In this document: positions 46,395 through 58,185 of the stretch, one piece after another | Layout: the number at the start of each line of letters is the position of its first letter | Numbering within the stretch: position 1 is the stretch's first letter | Assembly (NCBI RefSeq): GCF_011397635.1 | Contig: NC_064762.1 | Span: forward strand, 18,799,979-18,863,978 | Origin: Epinephelus fuscoguttatus | Lineage: Eukaryota > Chordata > Actinopteri > Perciformes > Serranidae | Length of the DNA: 64,000 nucleotides | Direction: 5' to 3' | Made by a program: the position numbers and the translations under genes | Notes under the pieces: model-generated | Database searches by the model: none | The model's input: the letters and a program-made list of their open reading frames with translations, nothing else | What the model was told of the DNA's origin: nothing

Positions 46395-46754
46395 TAAAAT
46401 CTAGGAGATCTCTACAGTCCTTGGATGACACTGGGCCACTGTTGGGACAAGTCAACAAAGGTTGGCCAGCAGGGAGGTCCTCCTGGAAATGCTGTATCTC
46501 CTGGGGGCATGGAGTTGGTCGGTCTAGGTCTATCTAGGTGGTGATCTGTGGGGCTGGAAAGCCTGCTGTTCCAGGTTGCTCTGGGTTGTCGTCTTGGTGG
46601 GTTGATCCCTGCTGGTCTGCCTCACTGGTAGATTATAGATGGGCTTGAGGTACCTCTGATGGTGAAGGCTCCTGATGGTCAAAACATATGTTTGACTGTC
46701 AGGCTCTGTTTGCATAAGACTCAGGGCAACTCCTGAATGTATGGGTATCTGACC

Positions 46755-48366
46755 TGCAGACAGGGCCAGCCCTGGACATCTGGGGGCCCTGAGCAGGATA
46801 AGCTCCGGGGGCCCTACCTTGCCAAAAACAGACAGTTAAGGATACACAAAACCAGATACCGCATGCAATAATAAACCTTATGCATTAAATTTTTACCTCT
46901 ATTAACCGGGCCGTAGTTTACTTCTATACTCACTCACTGAAGAATAGATGTTGGGTGACTTTGATCAGCAGTTTTACCTGGATCTGAGGAGTAAAATCAT
47001 TTGGAAAAGCTTTAGTAATTAAGTTGTTTTTTGTACACAACTTAATTTTCCAAGAAAGACATCCACAGTTTGGCAGCAAACATGAAACTTACCAATTGCA
47101 TCACTGGAACCAGTCCCAGGGGCTGAAGATGAGTCAGCTTCAGTGTGGGATGATGATGGGCCTGGTAGGAAAAAAACAAGAAGATTTAACGTTAACATTT
47201 TTTTAAAATTTGGATTCTCTTACTTTATATCAGTATCTTAATCATTATATCTAAAAATTAAAATTGTTTACAGCAATTTTAACTCTCAAAGACATTTTTA
47301 ATTTCCTGTTGGAAATATAGTTTATGTACCAGGAACATCTATTTGTGTGTCCTTTGTGGATGAACCAGGAGTTGGAGTATTGTCATCTCCAGCTGCTGTG
47401 TGAGAATACAAATAGAACATGCGTAACATTAAGAGTAGATAAAACATAAGTAATTACACCAGGTAACATCCACGAACAAGATGACAACAAAGTGAACAGA
47501 AATTTTAAAACATTTTCACTTCCCAATGCTTTCATCCTCTCTGGATTTATGTAGTGGTAACTAATATCATTTACCAATACAGCTTCAGTTTAGTATGATT
47601 TTTTTTAAAACCTTTCATACTGTTCATATTCTGACCTTCACAGTATGGAGCAGCTAGTTTTTGACCCTTTATCATTAGACACTATCAAGAAATATGAGCC
47701 ACAGATGTGTTGTGCATCCCAAACAACGCTGCTGTTAATTTTTCCATGAATTATATTGAAAGTGAAGGATGTAACAACCTTGCTGAATGTTAGGTTTCAC
47801 CATAATCATTTGAAACTCTACACTGTGTGAGTTCATTAGTCAAACAAACAAACTGGTCTGTAAATTTTGAACAGACACTCTAAAAACACGTATTGCACAT
47901 ACTAACATAATCACCCATTCTGGCAAGTGACAAACTTTGCTTTACTTGACTTTGCCTTGAGCTTGTTTGTTTGCCTCTTCAACCTTTTTTTTTATTTCCT
48001 CTCTCCGCTCCTGAGAGATATGCCCACCTCAACATCTTCGTATGCGGTACTCTGCATGCTCCGTTCAGTGAACGGCACCTGCCCCCGGTCCATAGGGTCC
48101 CCACCATGCTACAGGTCATGTTATGCATGTTGACGATTGATGTTGACTCAAAAGTCATCGTTGCAAGATTTTTATTAAGCAAACATGAATATCCTCATAT
48201 TCCTCCCTATGAACAAGTAGGTTGCAGTTCATTGTAAATAAGGGGGTTGCCAGGTCTGCGCAGGTGTGAGACAGTCAATTCAGTTTACCATGCATCCATC
48301 TGGGGGGCCCCTAGTGGCCGCGGGGCCCTAAGCAGCCGCTTAATTCGCTTATAGGGAGGGTCGGTT
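46755..48366 (-). mobile_element. hAT-like element with transposase N-terminal exon traces
   Basis: The left end GGGCCAGCCCTGGACATCTGGGGGCCCTGAG and the right end GGGGCCCTAAGCAGCCGCTTAATTCG resemble the GGGCC-rich ends of a common fish element group. On the minus strand, two short exon-like pieces encode Ser/Asp-rich text (GPSSSHTEADSSSAPGTGSS at 47095-47160, DDNTPTPGSSTKDTQIDVPG at 47330-47400), each followed by a GT donor. This is like the variable N-terminus of ZMYM1-like hAT transposases. No catalytic domain is present. The sequence interrupts the LINE between CTGACCTGCAG and AGGTTTCATTTC. Family assignment is weak. Confidence 0.4.
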
Positions 48367-49029
48367 ATGCCCGTAGAGGTTTCATTTCATAGGCCAGTCA
48401 CCATGTCTGTGTTGTGGGCTGTACTTCTGCAGTTTCTGCAGAGGGTGGCGCTGCAGTTGGCTACAAAGTGAGATGAACAGCATAAAACACATGGCCCCTA
48501 ATTGGTCCCAGCTGGATGGTGGAAGGCAGGTGGTGAAATCAATCAGCGTTAACTTCTCTCCTCTGCAGCACATAAAAACACCTGGCCCCAGTTCTAATTC
48601 CATCCTCATCCCTCATTTCCATGCTTTGTAAAAAGGTACAATGAAAAGACAACCATGTGGCTGTGTTTTCAGTTGCAACTTTTTCAGAGTACATGATCAC
48701 ACAGTCACTATTTTTGGTTCTCTCTCTGAAAGTGGGATCAGAAGAACTTTACTGAGTCTTGGACTGTCGTTTTTCTGGTGAAAACACTCCAGGAATTGCT
48801 CAAACAAGCTGTAAATTGTGAAGATTACCTCAAAAATCTTCTTTCCAGGCAGGGAAAACACGTAGTCCAGTTAAGGAGGGCTAAATTCTGTCTGAATGAT
48901 GCTCTAGAGGTGATCCATTTCCAAGTCATCCTGAAGTTGAAACAGAACTGCATTCCTTCTGCAACCAGTAGTTGTCATTCCAAAGACCATGATTTCATTA
49001 CACCAGTGGCAGAGAAAAGCAGGATGTGA

Positions 49030-49560
49030 CTAGGAGTGATACCTGATAAGAGAAAATACCATTATCCACAAAGCACACACAGGGCACTCATTCACAGCCA
49101 TATAATAATAACTGATGGTGTTCACTATACAGTAATTACCAAAACCACACACTATAAAGGCTCTGATAATCTACAGGACGTTAATACACAACACTTTTGT
49201 AGTGAGACTGACAAATTTTATTCACATTTTACGTGACAAGAATCGGCACATATCTCATCATGTTATGCTGTATATCCATATTAAAAGCTGCCCTACATAA
49301 CCAGATTATCCATTAATTTCCAATAAATGAGCTAAAAACCTGATCGAGTTCACACCAGACAAAACTAAATTAAACTGCAATCAAATGCTGTTTGATCTGC
49401 ATTTTTTTAAAAATCAGTGGAAAGAGGGAAAAATACATTTGTCTCCTCACATTCAGCTCACATTACAGACACTTTGTGATTCTCTGTTTGACCTGCTGCT
49501 GATGGGCAACTGACGTTCTGCTGTTGCCACCTGTTGGTCTCGAGCGTGAACAACACTCAC
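49030..49560 (-). pseudogene. U1 upstream-flank relic of a third U1 unit
   Basis: From about 49050 to 49560 the sequence follows the region upstream of the intact U1 genes: CACACACAGGGCACTCATTCACAG, ACACTATAAAGGCTCTGATA, GAATCGGCACATATCTCATC, GCCACCTGTTGGTCTCGAG. Only a doubtful trace of the U1 5' end remains at 49030-49060 before the LINE starts. The transcribed region is therefore gone and the unit is dead. Confidence 0.75.
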
Positions 49561-49569
49561 TCAGTACGT

Positions 49570-49935
49570 TTACATGCAGCTTGAGAAACTCCAATGATTG
49601 GCTTTGGCGTTCTGCACATGCACCACTTTTTCTTTGACGGGCTTTCACCCAGAGGAAGAAGAAAAGAGATGATGTAGCAGCAGTGCCGTAACTCCCTGAA
49701 AGTGTTTATTCAACATTTACAACATGGCACTCTTAAATACTTGATTCTGATTGTTCAATCAACAAAATTCTGCGGTGTTTATTTCTTGAGGTATCACCGC
49801 TGCTCTGCTGCTCCGTAGCTAGGGACGCCATATCAACAGCCTTAGACTGAGGAGCATCAAAATCAGTTAACATTAGTCCACACCAGGCAAATAGGATCAG
49901 AGTGGCAAAACGCAGCATTTTCAGGACATCACTTT
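49570..49935. other. Non-coding stretch between U1 flank and Crypton relic
   Basis: A short minus-strand frame (49733-49918, MLRFATLILFAWCGLMLTDF) looks signal-peptide-like. It lies in sequence resembling a common fish interspersed repeat (GATTCTGATTGTTCAATCAA), so it is not called as a gene. Confidence 0.35.
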
Positions 49936-50525
49936 TTACATTTTTGGAGAGGACAAAACCCTTGATGTTTGGCTAAAAAATGACATGTCCCCAGCAAAAA
50001 AAAACACAGCATGGGCCATCAACGTGCTAAAAGACTGGTTAGAGGAGAGAAAAATGGAAACTGATCTTGAAATTTATGATGCCTAAATCAGGTACTGAGG
50101 TCCTTTTATCCATCAGTACAAAATTCTACCAGTAAACCATACTCTGTCGCCAGTTATGTCTCTCTCAGATCTGGGATATCCCGTCACTTCTCAAAATTCG
50201 ACACCTTAAAAAGTCCCTCTTTCACATCCAGCAATGGGGTGTTCAAATCAGTGATCAAAACCCTCCACAAAAACGGGCAAGATGTGAGCGAGCACCATCC
50301 CCCATCTCAGCCTCAGACTTATTGCTCATCAGGTCATCAGCAGCGTTGTCACCAACAACAGCCAGCAGGCTGGTAAAGAGAGTGTGGTTTGAGATCTAGC
50401 TCCATCTAGCCAGATGTGGCAGAGAGGGGAACCGTGACCTGACGAGGGATGAATATAAGCTTAAGTCAGATAAAAATAGAGTGGAGTATTTTATCCTTTC
50501 CCACAACCCCCCAAAATGAAATATC
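49936..50525 (+). pseudogene. Crypton-like tyrosine recombinase (DUF3504-type) relic
   Basis: Plus-strand text PATKKNTAWAINVLKDWLEE (about 49990-50050) resembles the N-terminal SAM-like segment of Crypton-derived proteins. [20 protein letters not shown], [20 protein letters not shown] and YFILSHNPP (about 50370-50515) resemble the start of the catalytic domain as seen in ZMYM/QRICH1-type DUF3504 proteins. Stops interrupt the part between. The Arg-His-x-x-Arg end of the domain is absent, replaced by U1 and LINE sequence. A remnant of a DNA element or of a gene derived from one; distant family recognition from memory. Confidence 0.5.
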
Positions 50526-50540
50526 ACAAAGATCCCAGAG

Positions 50541-50588
50541 ATACTTACCTAGCAGGGGAGATACCATTATCAAGAAGGTTTCTCGCCT
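50541..50588 (+). pseudogene. First 47 nt of U1 snRNA, fused to LINE
   Basis: ATACTTACCTAGCAGGGGAG starts exactly at U1 nucleotide 1 and continues through ATACCATTATCAAGAAGG to about nt 47 with a few changes, then gives way to LINE ORF1 leader. Its orientation is opposite to all intact U1 genes in the window. Confidence 0.85.
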
Positions 50589-53500
50589 GTGTCAGTGTAT
50601 GAACTTTGTCATGGTCGTGCAGTGTAAGGGACATGGCAAGTTCTTGGTAAGACACCACACCCTGCGCCATGGTGGTACCCACAACTTCAAGACGGAATGC
50701 TGTCCGGTTTGGACTGCTGAATGGCCTGGAGATGGACAGGCTGCAGTTTAGCAGACTGGTGGTCCAGAAAGAGTTGGGTTTCTTGCCCCAACAACTTGAT
50801 TATGTGTTCGCTCTGCCTGGAAAGAGGACCTTTGAAGTAATCTTCACCACATTTCTCCTCTTTGAACAGTGCCTTGAACGCTTTGAGCAGAGGAAAGTCA
50901 ACAACCCCAGACTGGCCAACATTGACTTGACATCTCTCTCAGAGAGGGAACCCAAGGCAGTCACAGTTCTCATATACTCAGAGAAAGTGACAACACAAGG
51001 CATCAGCACCTGGCTGTCCTTCCATTGCACTGCCCTTCCATCGTGTCCAAACCAGAGCAAGGCGCTTCTATGTACGCCTGAGAGGCCGTTTACACATTGC
51101 CGGCTATTTTCATAAACGGACATTTCACCGTCTCCGTTTTCAAAAAGATCTTCGTTTACACTTACCCGTGTATATATACACAAGAGCATGCTAAACCTGT
51201 AGGTGGCAGTGTAATGAGAAGCTCAAGCCTTCCGTGTATCCATTGTCACCATAGCAACATAGGTCGCACTTTTGACACAGGCGCAAGTTCCGGTGCATAC
51301 TGTGACGTCGGCTGCCTATAACTCCGTTTATCTCCGTTTATCTCAGTTTACATGCAAACGAGCAACCGGAGTCTTCCAAAATCTCCACTCTGGCCGGAGT
51401 TTTTAGAAAGACTCGTTTTCAGAGGAGAAATCTCCGTTTGCGTGTAAACGAAGGGCACAAACGAAGGAAGATGTCTCCGTTTATCAAAATCACCGTGTAC
51501 GTGTAAAGGGCCTCTCAGAAGAGATGGAGCCCCGGGGGGGCCAGTCATCCAGTTGGGGCCTCACATTCTGCAGGAACTGTCAAAGCACTGAACATACCAC
51601 CAAAGACTGTGACCAGCCAACAAGGTGCAACCTCTGCAGCTCTAGTAGCCACACTTTCCGAAGCTGCCCCCGGTCTTACGCCAACCGTGCTGTAGCACGT
51701 CTACAGTTGACACTGAGTTTCCACCAGCAGAGGAGCAGCCAGCCCCGGAGGGACCCGACCCCACTGACAAGACTCACAAGACTCAGCCAGGGCCAGCAGG
51801 TCAAGAGCAACCACCCCCTCAGACCCGGGTGCCACCAGCACCGACCTATGACCAGGCACTAACCCAAGCAACCCTAGCTTCGACCACCAATCATGTCACC
51901 TCTGAGTCAACCATCCGCCAAGACCTACAGGCAGTGCTCTTCCCCCGAGAGGCAGAGTCTGATGAAGTGACTGGCGAGGAGTCCGGAGGTGAGACGGGGG
52001 CCAAGGAGGATGAGGAGGAGGTGGTCTATTCAAGCCAGGCAACATTGGAGCTCCAGACAGGCAGGTGTCTTCCTGGGGAGTTCAAACCATTGAGGAGGTG
52101 CATCCGAACCGGCGGGGACTGCTGGTAACTGAACAAGAGAGGACCGTCTCCCAGGTGATGCGGTAGCTCCAGGAGGACCTGCTACACGGCCAACCAGACT
52201 CAGCCCCTGAGGAGTGCCGCCCACCCAGTGCCACACCATCTGACTGCAGAGACCTCCGAGACCTCCGAGACCTCCTAGACCTAGGCCTCCAAGACCTGTC
52301 CTCCCCGGGTGGTGCTGCAAGCTCTTCCATCCCCTCCTCGTCCACCGAGAGCACACCACCTTTGAAACAGCCCAAGCGGATCTCAGGGACCCCCTCCATC
52401 AACGTCCCAGATGTAGAGGTATGGTCCAATGCCCCACCCCCCTCTACCCCCTTTCTAGACCTCGAGGCTCTGTCTGCCTTTTCTGCAACCACACATATGG
52501 GTGGTTCCCGAAAAGAAAAGAAGAAAAGGAAGAAGCAGAAACTAGTCTGTGCTTGAATAGCTTGAACCTGTATAATTCCTCATGCTAAGCTGCCCCCTGA
52601 CCCCTGCACTCCACTTTCTTCTCTACATGACTTCTCTCTCTGTTGTTTCACTCAACACCAGAGGGCTGAATGATCCCCTAAAATGTCTTCCAGTCTTTAC
52701 CTTCCTACAAGCAGAGCCTAGTAACATCTTCATGGTACAAGAGTGTAATATCCCATAGAGCGATAATTATAGAGAATTTGAAGAAAGATGGACTTATGGA
52801 CAATCAGTGTGGTCTGGTGACAACCAAAATAGGTCATCTGGGGACGGGATCCTTTTTAAAGGTCCTAACTTTAATGTGCAAAAGGTACAGTGCATCAGGG
52901 ATGAGAGGATTTTGTGTGTTGATGTTTCATATCTCAGTGTTAATATGAGAATTATTAATGTGTACTGTCCAGCTGAGCTTAAAGAGCGTTTAGAGACTAT
53001 GAAAGAGATACAGCCATTATTGTTGTGTAGCAGAGCGGTAATCATGGGGGGAGATTTTAATTGTCTGGTTGAAAAAGAAGACCGTTTATCTACTACTGCT
53101 GTCAAACTTGATTCTAGCTACATTGCCTTGAATAATCTTATCCAGGATTTCAAACTCACTGACACATACCGTTCCATAAACTCCAACTCACCTGGTTTTA
53201 CATGATCCAATGGCAAAACACATTCAAGAATTGATTTTCTGTTTACTTTTTTCTTCATCAATCTATTGTATGTTAACTGTTGTAGTAAGGTTAATGTGAA
53301 TGGCACTCATACTGCTCCCTTTAAGGTAAAGGGTGGGATTCGACAAGGTTGCCCTCTAGCTGTCATTTTGTTTGTTCTTGCAATAGAGCCTCTTGCTTGT
53401 GCTATCAAACAGGATCCCTCTATCCACGGCCTGCTTGTTCCTGGGAGTGGAGGGAGGGAAGCCAAAGTGTCACTGTACATGGACGATTTGAGTATTTTAT

Positions 53501-54950
53501 GCTGTGATAACAGATCTGTTTTTAATAGTCTCAGATAGTGCGATCTCTTCTCTCGTGCCTCTAGGGCTAAACTAAACAGGGCCAAGAGTGAGATCTTATA
53601 TCTGAATTGATGGGAGGGTAAATTGGATCTTGGCCTGGAGGAAAAAACAGACAGAATAAAACTACTAGGGATTGAGATAGGGAGGGAAATGGAAATGGTA
53701 GATTGGGAACAAAGGCTCCCCAGAATAAAAGGGAAACTGCGCAGCTGGGAACAAAGAGATCTCACCATCACAGGGAAGGTCCTGGTCCTGAAGGCAGAGG
53801 TCCTCGCCTCCCTCACCTTTCTTGCAGCCACCATACCAGTCCCCAACTTTTTCCTCACTGGCCTGAGAAAAGCAATGTTCCAATTTATATGGGGTTCTCA
53901 ACAGGAATTGCTAAAAAGACAAATAATGTACAAGCCTCTGAACAAAGGAGGAAAGGCAGTACCTGACTTGTGTGCCAAACTTGATGCTTTGTTTCTTCTT
54001 CCTATTGTCAATGCTGTGTTGAGTGATAATGCCAGTCTGTGGTGTCATTTTTTTCAAGACTTTGGGTGGGTCATGGGATTTTAGCTGGAATGGGTAGAAG
54101 GATCCCTCTTGAAACCCCCCATGCAGAGACGAGGCCGGCCTTGTATGAAAAAGCTTTGACAATCTTCAATACAGAAAAAACATAGAGGAGAGACTTTCTA
54201 CCCATTCCTTGGGCCTTGACCAGAGACAAAGTGTACCCAGATCTGGAAAAATGTAAACTGCAAATCACTTTTTAACAGTCATAAAGATCTGGCCTGGAAG
54301 GCGGTTCATGGCTGCCTCCAGACCAGAGCCCTTCTGTATAGAAGGAGATGCACCAGAAGCCCAGTGGGTCCTAGATCAAACTGTCATGTGGATGAATCTG
54401 TAATCCATCTCTTTTGGGCCTGTCCATTTGCACATTTGTGGGGAATTGTTAACACGTGGCTTATAGACTTGCATAGGAGTCCTGATGCTGATGATATATT
54501 GTATGGTGATATGGACCCAAAAGAAACCGGTAAAGATGTAAAATGGTGGACAGCTATTAACTGCATTAAAGATGGAATATGGAAATGTAGAAATCTGTTA
54601 GCATTTAAGATTGTCTACAAATCCCCAGAATCTGCTGTGAAGATTGCTTTCACATTAGTCAAAGACTGCATACACATAGACAAAAAGAAACACAGCTGTG
54701 ATGAACTTATTATATTGTGGAAAACTCAAAATAGAGTTAGTGTGTGATGTAATTTAACAATCTTGTAAATTTGTATTGTACCTCGATCTTTGTGCCTGCT
54801 TTGAAATTCAAGTATCACAGCAGCACAAGACAAAAACAAAGGACATTAAATAGAATAAGATTAAAGAGAAAAAAGTAAAAAATAAAAAATTAAGATAATA
54901 ATAGATAAATAAAAGATACAATAAAATTGCTACATCAATAAAATTGCTAC
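50589..54950 (+). mobile_element. Tx1-like LINE, most complete copy in the window
   Basis: ORF1 begins near 50690 (AVRFGLLNGLEMDRLQFSRL, LDYVFALPGKRTFEVIFTTF). A foldback element splits it at 51079-51518. The knuckles CRNCQSTEHTTKDC and CNLCSSSSHTFRSC and an acidic tail follow to 52555. ORF2 has the endonuclease at 52630-53250 (SVVSLNTRGLNDPLK, AVIMGGDFNCLVEKEDR), and a gap removes the first half of RT. GGIRQGCPLAVILFVLAIEP and the catalytic LYMDDLSIL lie at 53340-53500, then the C-terminal region to 54747 (VIHLFWACPFAHLWG). Stops and frameshifts are scattered. The A-rich tail at 54830-54950 abuts the third U1 unit. Confidence 0.87.
51079..51518. mobile_element. Small foldback element with CCGTTTACACG-type ends
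   Basis: Begins GAGAGGCCGTTTACAC and ends GTGTAAAGGGCCTCTC, an inverted pair. The body repeats the words CCGTTTACAC, CGTGTAAACG and TCTCCGTTTATC in both directions. It cuts LINE ORF1 within the text RFYVRLRE, which resumes after it. A non-autonomous, probably hAT-type element without coding capacity. Confidence 0.7.
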
Positions 54951-54951
54951 A

Positions 54952-56732
54952 TATGATACCAACTTTTATTAGTATTTACTCAACACTCCATTCAAGCAAT
55001 TTTAACTATGCATGTATCACTCCGCCTTACAGGTGTTCTGAGCCGTTGACTGTGTTAATCGTTAATGAGCCGACATGAAGGGTCGTCGTAACAAACTTTG
55101 CACCGCAAAATTAAACATTTAACCACAAATAACATTTGAGTTAAACTCTGAATGGTCAGAAAATGACGAGGGGATGGAAAGAAGCCTGAACACTTCACTG
55201 CAAATATCCAGGTTTGCTCATATAACATCAGAAGACGACGCAACGTATCGATGAAGCTGTTAACTCATCAGCGTCAAACGTACTCATCCGAAGAGACGGT
55301 CAACAGGCTTATTTAACTGGTTCAAAATAAATGGAAAAACACAAATGTTACCTACATGATACACAGCAGCTGGCCTGTGGTAAAGTGTATGCCGAGTTAA
55401 TAATAAAAGGAGCTAGCGAGTGTGCCGATATGTATGTTTGTGGCAATGGCCCAGTCTCGGACCAGTTGCTGAACTATTTGTGCTCGCGGAGCCACAGAAA
55501 TCATTAAAAAACCAAACAAATTATAACATGTTGCCATTTGGTACTGTTGATAAATGGCGCAGGTAGAAATGTATGAAAGAAACAGGTCGAGCTGTTGTAC
55601 TGAATATCAGCACGGATGTGATTCAGCTGTAAGCATGAAGCTGTAAACTAAAATACAATACAACTACATTCACTCTCGTGTTATAATGCTTAGTTTAATA
55701 ACGACACAGAAGTTAATATCAAAACCTTGGCCATAGTATACTACTATAATAAACACACATGATTTCTCTCTGCATCACACATGTTTCTCATTATCTTTCC
55801 ACAGTGTTATCAGGGGAGAGCGCGAACGCAGTCCCCCACTACCAGAAATTATGCAGTCGAGATTCCCGCATTTGGGGAATTCGCAGAGGTCAGCGCAATC
55901 GGAGTGCAATGACCGAGCCTCGCCCTGGGCGAACCACCTTCTTGATCATGGTATCTCCCCTGCCAGGTAAGTATGAATTGTACACCTCACACACAGGGCA
56001 CTCATTCACAGTCATACCACGATAACTCATGGTGCTGGCAATATATAGGCATGACCAAAACCACACACTATAAAGGCTCTGATAATCTACAGGACGTTCA
56101 TATACAAGAAACACTTTTGTACTAAGGCTGACAAAAATAAATAGTATTTTACTTGAGAAAAATCGGCACATATCCCATCATGCAATGCTGTATATCCATA
56201 TCAAAAGCTGCCCTAACATCACCAGATTACCCATTTATTTTATATCCAAAACCTAAGCGAGTTCACGCCAGACAAAGCTAAATTAATATGCAATCAACTA
56301 TTGTTTGATCTGCATTTTAAAATCAATGGAAAGAGTGAAAAACACGTTTGTCTCCTCACATTACAGACACTTCCTGATTTACTTGTTTCGCATTCTGCTG
56401 GTGGACAACTGACGTTCTGCTGCTGCCACCTGTTGGTCTGGAGTGTGAACAACACTCAACAAATGTCTACATTTGTGCTTCTCTGTATGTAACTAACGGA
56501 AAAAAGAAAAAATAAGATTATAAACAAAAAGCTCAAACACATGTATTTGCCTTTCTTTTGATATGTCAGCACAAACCAGACCGGGATAAAACAGCAGCAG
56601 AAATTATGCATAGTGGATTTTCACTTGATTCTTGTATTTGTTTGTGCTTTTATTTATTGAACTGGGAGCTGTAAACTGAATTGCCCACACGGGATAAATA
56701 AAGTTTTCTGAACTGAACTTTACAGGAATTGA
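54952..56732. repeat. U1 repeat unit 3 (right segment copy)
   Basis: Follows unit 1 from about 19228 onward (ACTTTTATTAGTATTTACTCAACACTCC; CCGCCTTACAGGTGTTCTGAG; CATCCGAAGAGACGGTCAACAG), with more differences downstream of U1 than upstream of it. It contains U1 copy 3 and runs without the LINE into the U2 segment. Confidence 0.9.
55811..55974 (-). ncRNA. U1 spliceosomal snRNA, copy 3
   Basis: 164 nt on the minus strand, identical to copies 1 and 2 although its flanks differ at many sites. Start ATACTTACCTGGCAG, U1A loop ATTGCACTCC, Sm site AATTTCTGG. The candidate upstream element reads GGTATGACTGTGAATGAG here, two changes from copies 1 and 2. Linked on the same strand to U2 copy B. Confidence 0.97.
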
Positions 56733-57891
56733 TCTATAATCTGACTGAATTGACAGCTCATTTCAAAACTAAAGTGTAATTAAGTTACACATCACAATAA
56801 GACTAGGTCCGTTTGAGCATCTACTGAGAAAGAAAAAATATGTTTATGCTTTTCTTATATGTGAAAGTTAAATATGACCACAACACATCTCCTTTTGCAA
56901 TCACCTTGTGTCACTCTGCAGTTACTGGTTCACTTCATTTTACAGTGACATGCATACAATATGTCTCCACTTCAAACAAGAATAAAAGAAATACAACAAC
57001 TGGCAATAATAATAGGCACCACAGAAAGTCCAAACACACCAAAATTTACAAATAAAAAAAGATCAGCAGGTGTGCACTATCTACAATAATTAAGAATACT
57101 AGGAACTTTCAGGACTACGTGATAAACACACTGATTATTATTATTTTCAACACACATAAGGGGGTTGCACCGTTCCTGGAAGTACTGCAATACCAGGTCG
57201 ATGCGTGGAGTGGACGGAGCAAGCCCCTATTCCATCTCCCTGTTCCAAAAATCAATTTAATATATGGTCCCCGGGTAGGGGACGTATCAGATATTAAACT
57301 GATAAGAACAGATACTACACTTGATCTTAGCCAAAAGGCCGAGAAGCGATGCTGATTAACGACTGAAGTGGGAGACTCCTTCTCCTCATTGTGACACTAA
57401 CTCGCGGTTCAATATGATTTCTATGGCTACAAAAACACACCAACAAATTGTGAAAGCGCAGTTTGATGTCTTATGAATGATGGACAACGGAAATATCCAT
57501 CCGATCGCGGACTTTTATCACAAAACGTTACGGGAGTTTAACGTGGGTTCATGCCATTTCTGGTCACGTGATGTGCTACTGCCCAATCAGCAATCAGTAC
57601 GAACGGGTATGTTAAAATCCACTTTATAGCTCTAATTAAGGAAGAACTGGTCATTTACTCACTTAAAATATACGATTGAGATTAAGTAAAACTATTTCTA
57701 CTGACTGGATCGCGTGTATGGTTAAAAGTGAACAATATACACCTGCTTCTGAATATAAAGCTTCAACAATGATAAACTGAGCTGTGTCTCCCTCTGGTGA
57801 CGGAAACAATACAGGACACTGTGCTCAGTCCGAAACTTCAGCCGCTCACAGAGCATCTTTGAACATACACTTTACATTGTGCTTCAGTCGT

Positions 57892-57922
<31 letters not shown>

Positions 57923-58185
57923 AATATTAATAATTACTTTTGAGGACACAGAGAAGGGTCCCTAGTATATCACACACAAAAACAATCATCCTATGTACAA
58001 GAATTCGATGTAATGAAAACTATATATGTAAACAAAGACAAGAATTACCCAACACCACATTATATAATTTCATAGAAATTGACAAAATTCAATAAACTGC
58101 ACCCACAAACAAGCAGGAGAGCCAGAGGCCCCACAGTTTAGATGAAGACCTGACTGAGCTCAGATCAGGGGTGGCCAACTGGCAG
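56733..58185. repeat. U2 repeat segment, copy B
   Basis: Counterpart of 26801-28269. It is joined directly to the U1 unit, so it shows the state before the 3.3-kb LINE entered the left copy. An (AAC)n microsatellite is at 57893-57921. Confidence 0.9.
57163..57350 (-). ncRNA. U2 spliceosomal snRNA, copy B
   Basis: 188 nt on the minus strand, matching copy A except at the very 3' end (AACC in place of CACC). 5' ATCGCTTCTCGGCC, branch-point pairing GTGTAGTATCTGTTC and Sm site TTGATTTTTGGAA are unchanged. The single difference touches the terminal stem that is trimmed in mature U2, so the gene is probably functional. Confidence 0.96.

Larger units (their letters stand above)
43993..49015 (-). 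mobile_element. Tx1-like LINE 5' part, interrupted by two DNA elements
   Basis: Minus-strand order: ORF1 N-terminal part at 48690-49010 (LDYVFSLPGKKIFEVIFTIY, LIPLSERE); knuckle region at 48366-48620 and 46400-46755; ORF1 acidic tail at 44509-44905 (SSISGLDPEVWSHPLSTSSP); ORF2 endonuclease at 43993-44460 (VTNVYCLTETQDR, CGKEVIIGDDLN). A Tc1 element (44906-46394) and a hAT-like element (46755-48366) split it. It is about 90% similar by eye to the minus-strand LINE at 17.9-19.0 kb and ends at the same internal position. Frames are degraded. Its 5' end faces U1-flank sequence at 49.03 kb. Confidence 0.8.

Noticed and set aside
52030-52492. Minus-strand frames opposite LINE ORF1
   Set aside because: Antisense shadows of the acidic ORF1 tail with no similarity to known proteins.
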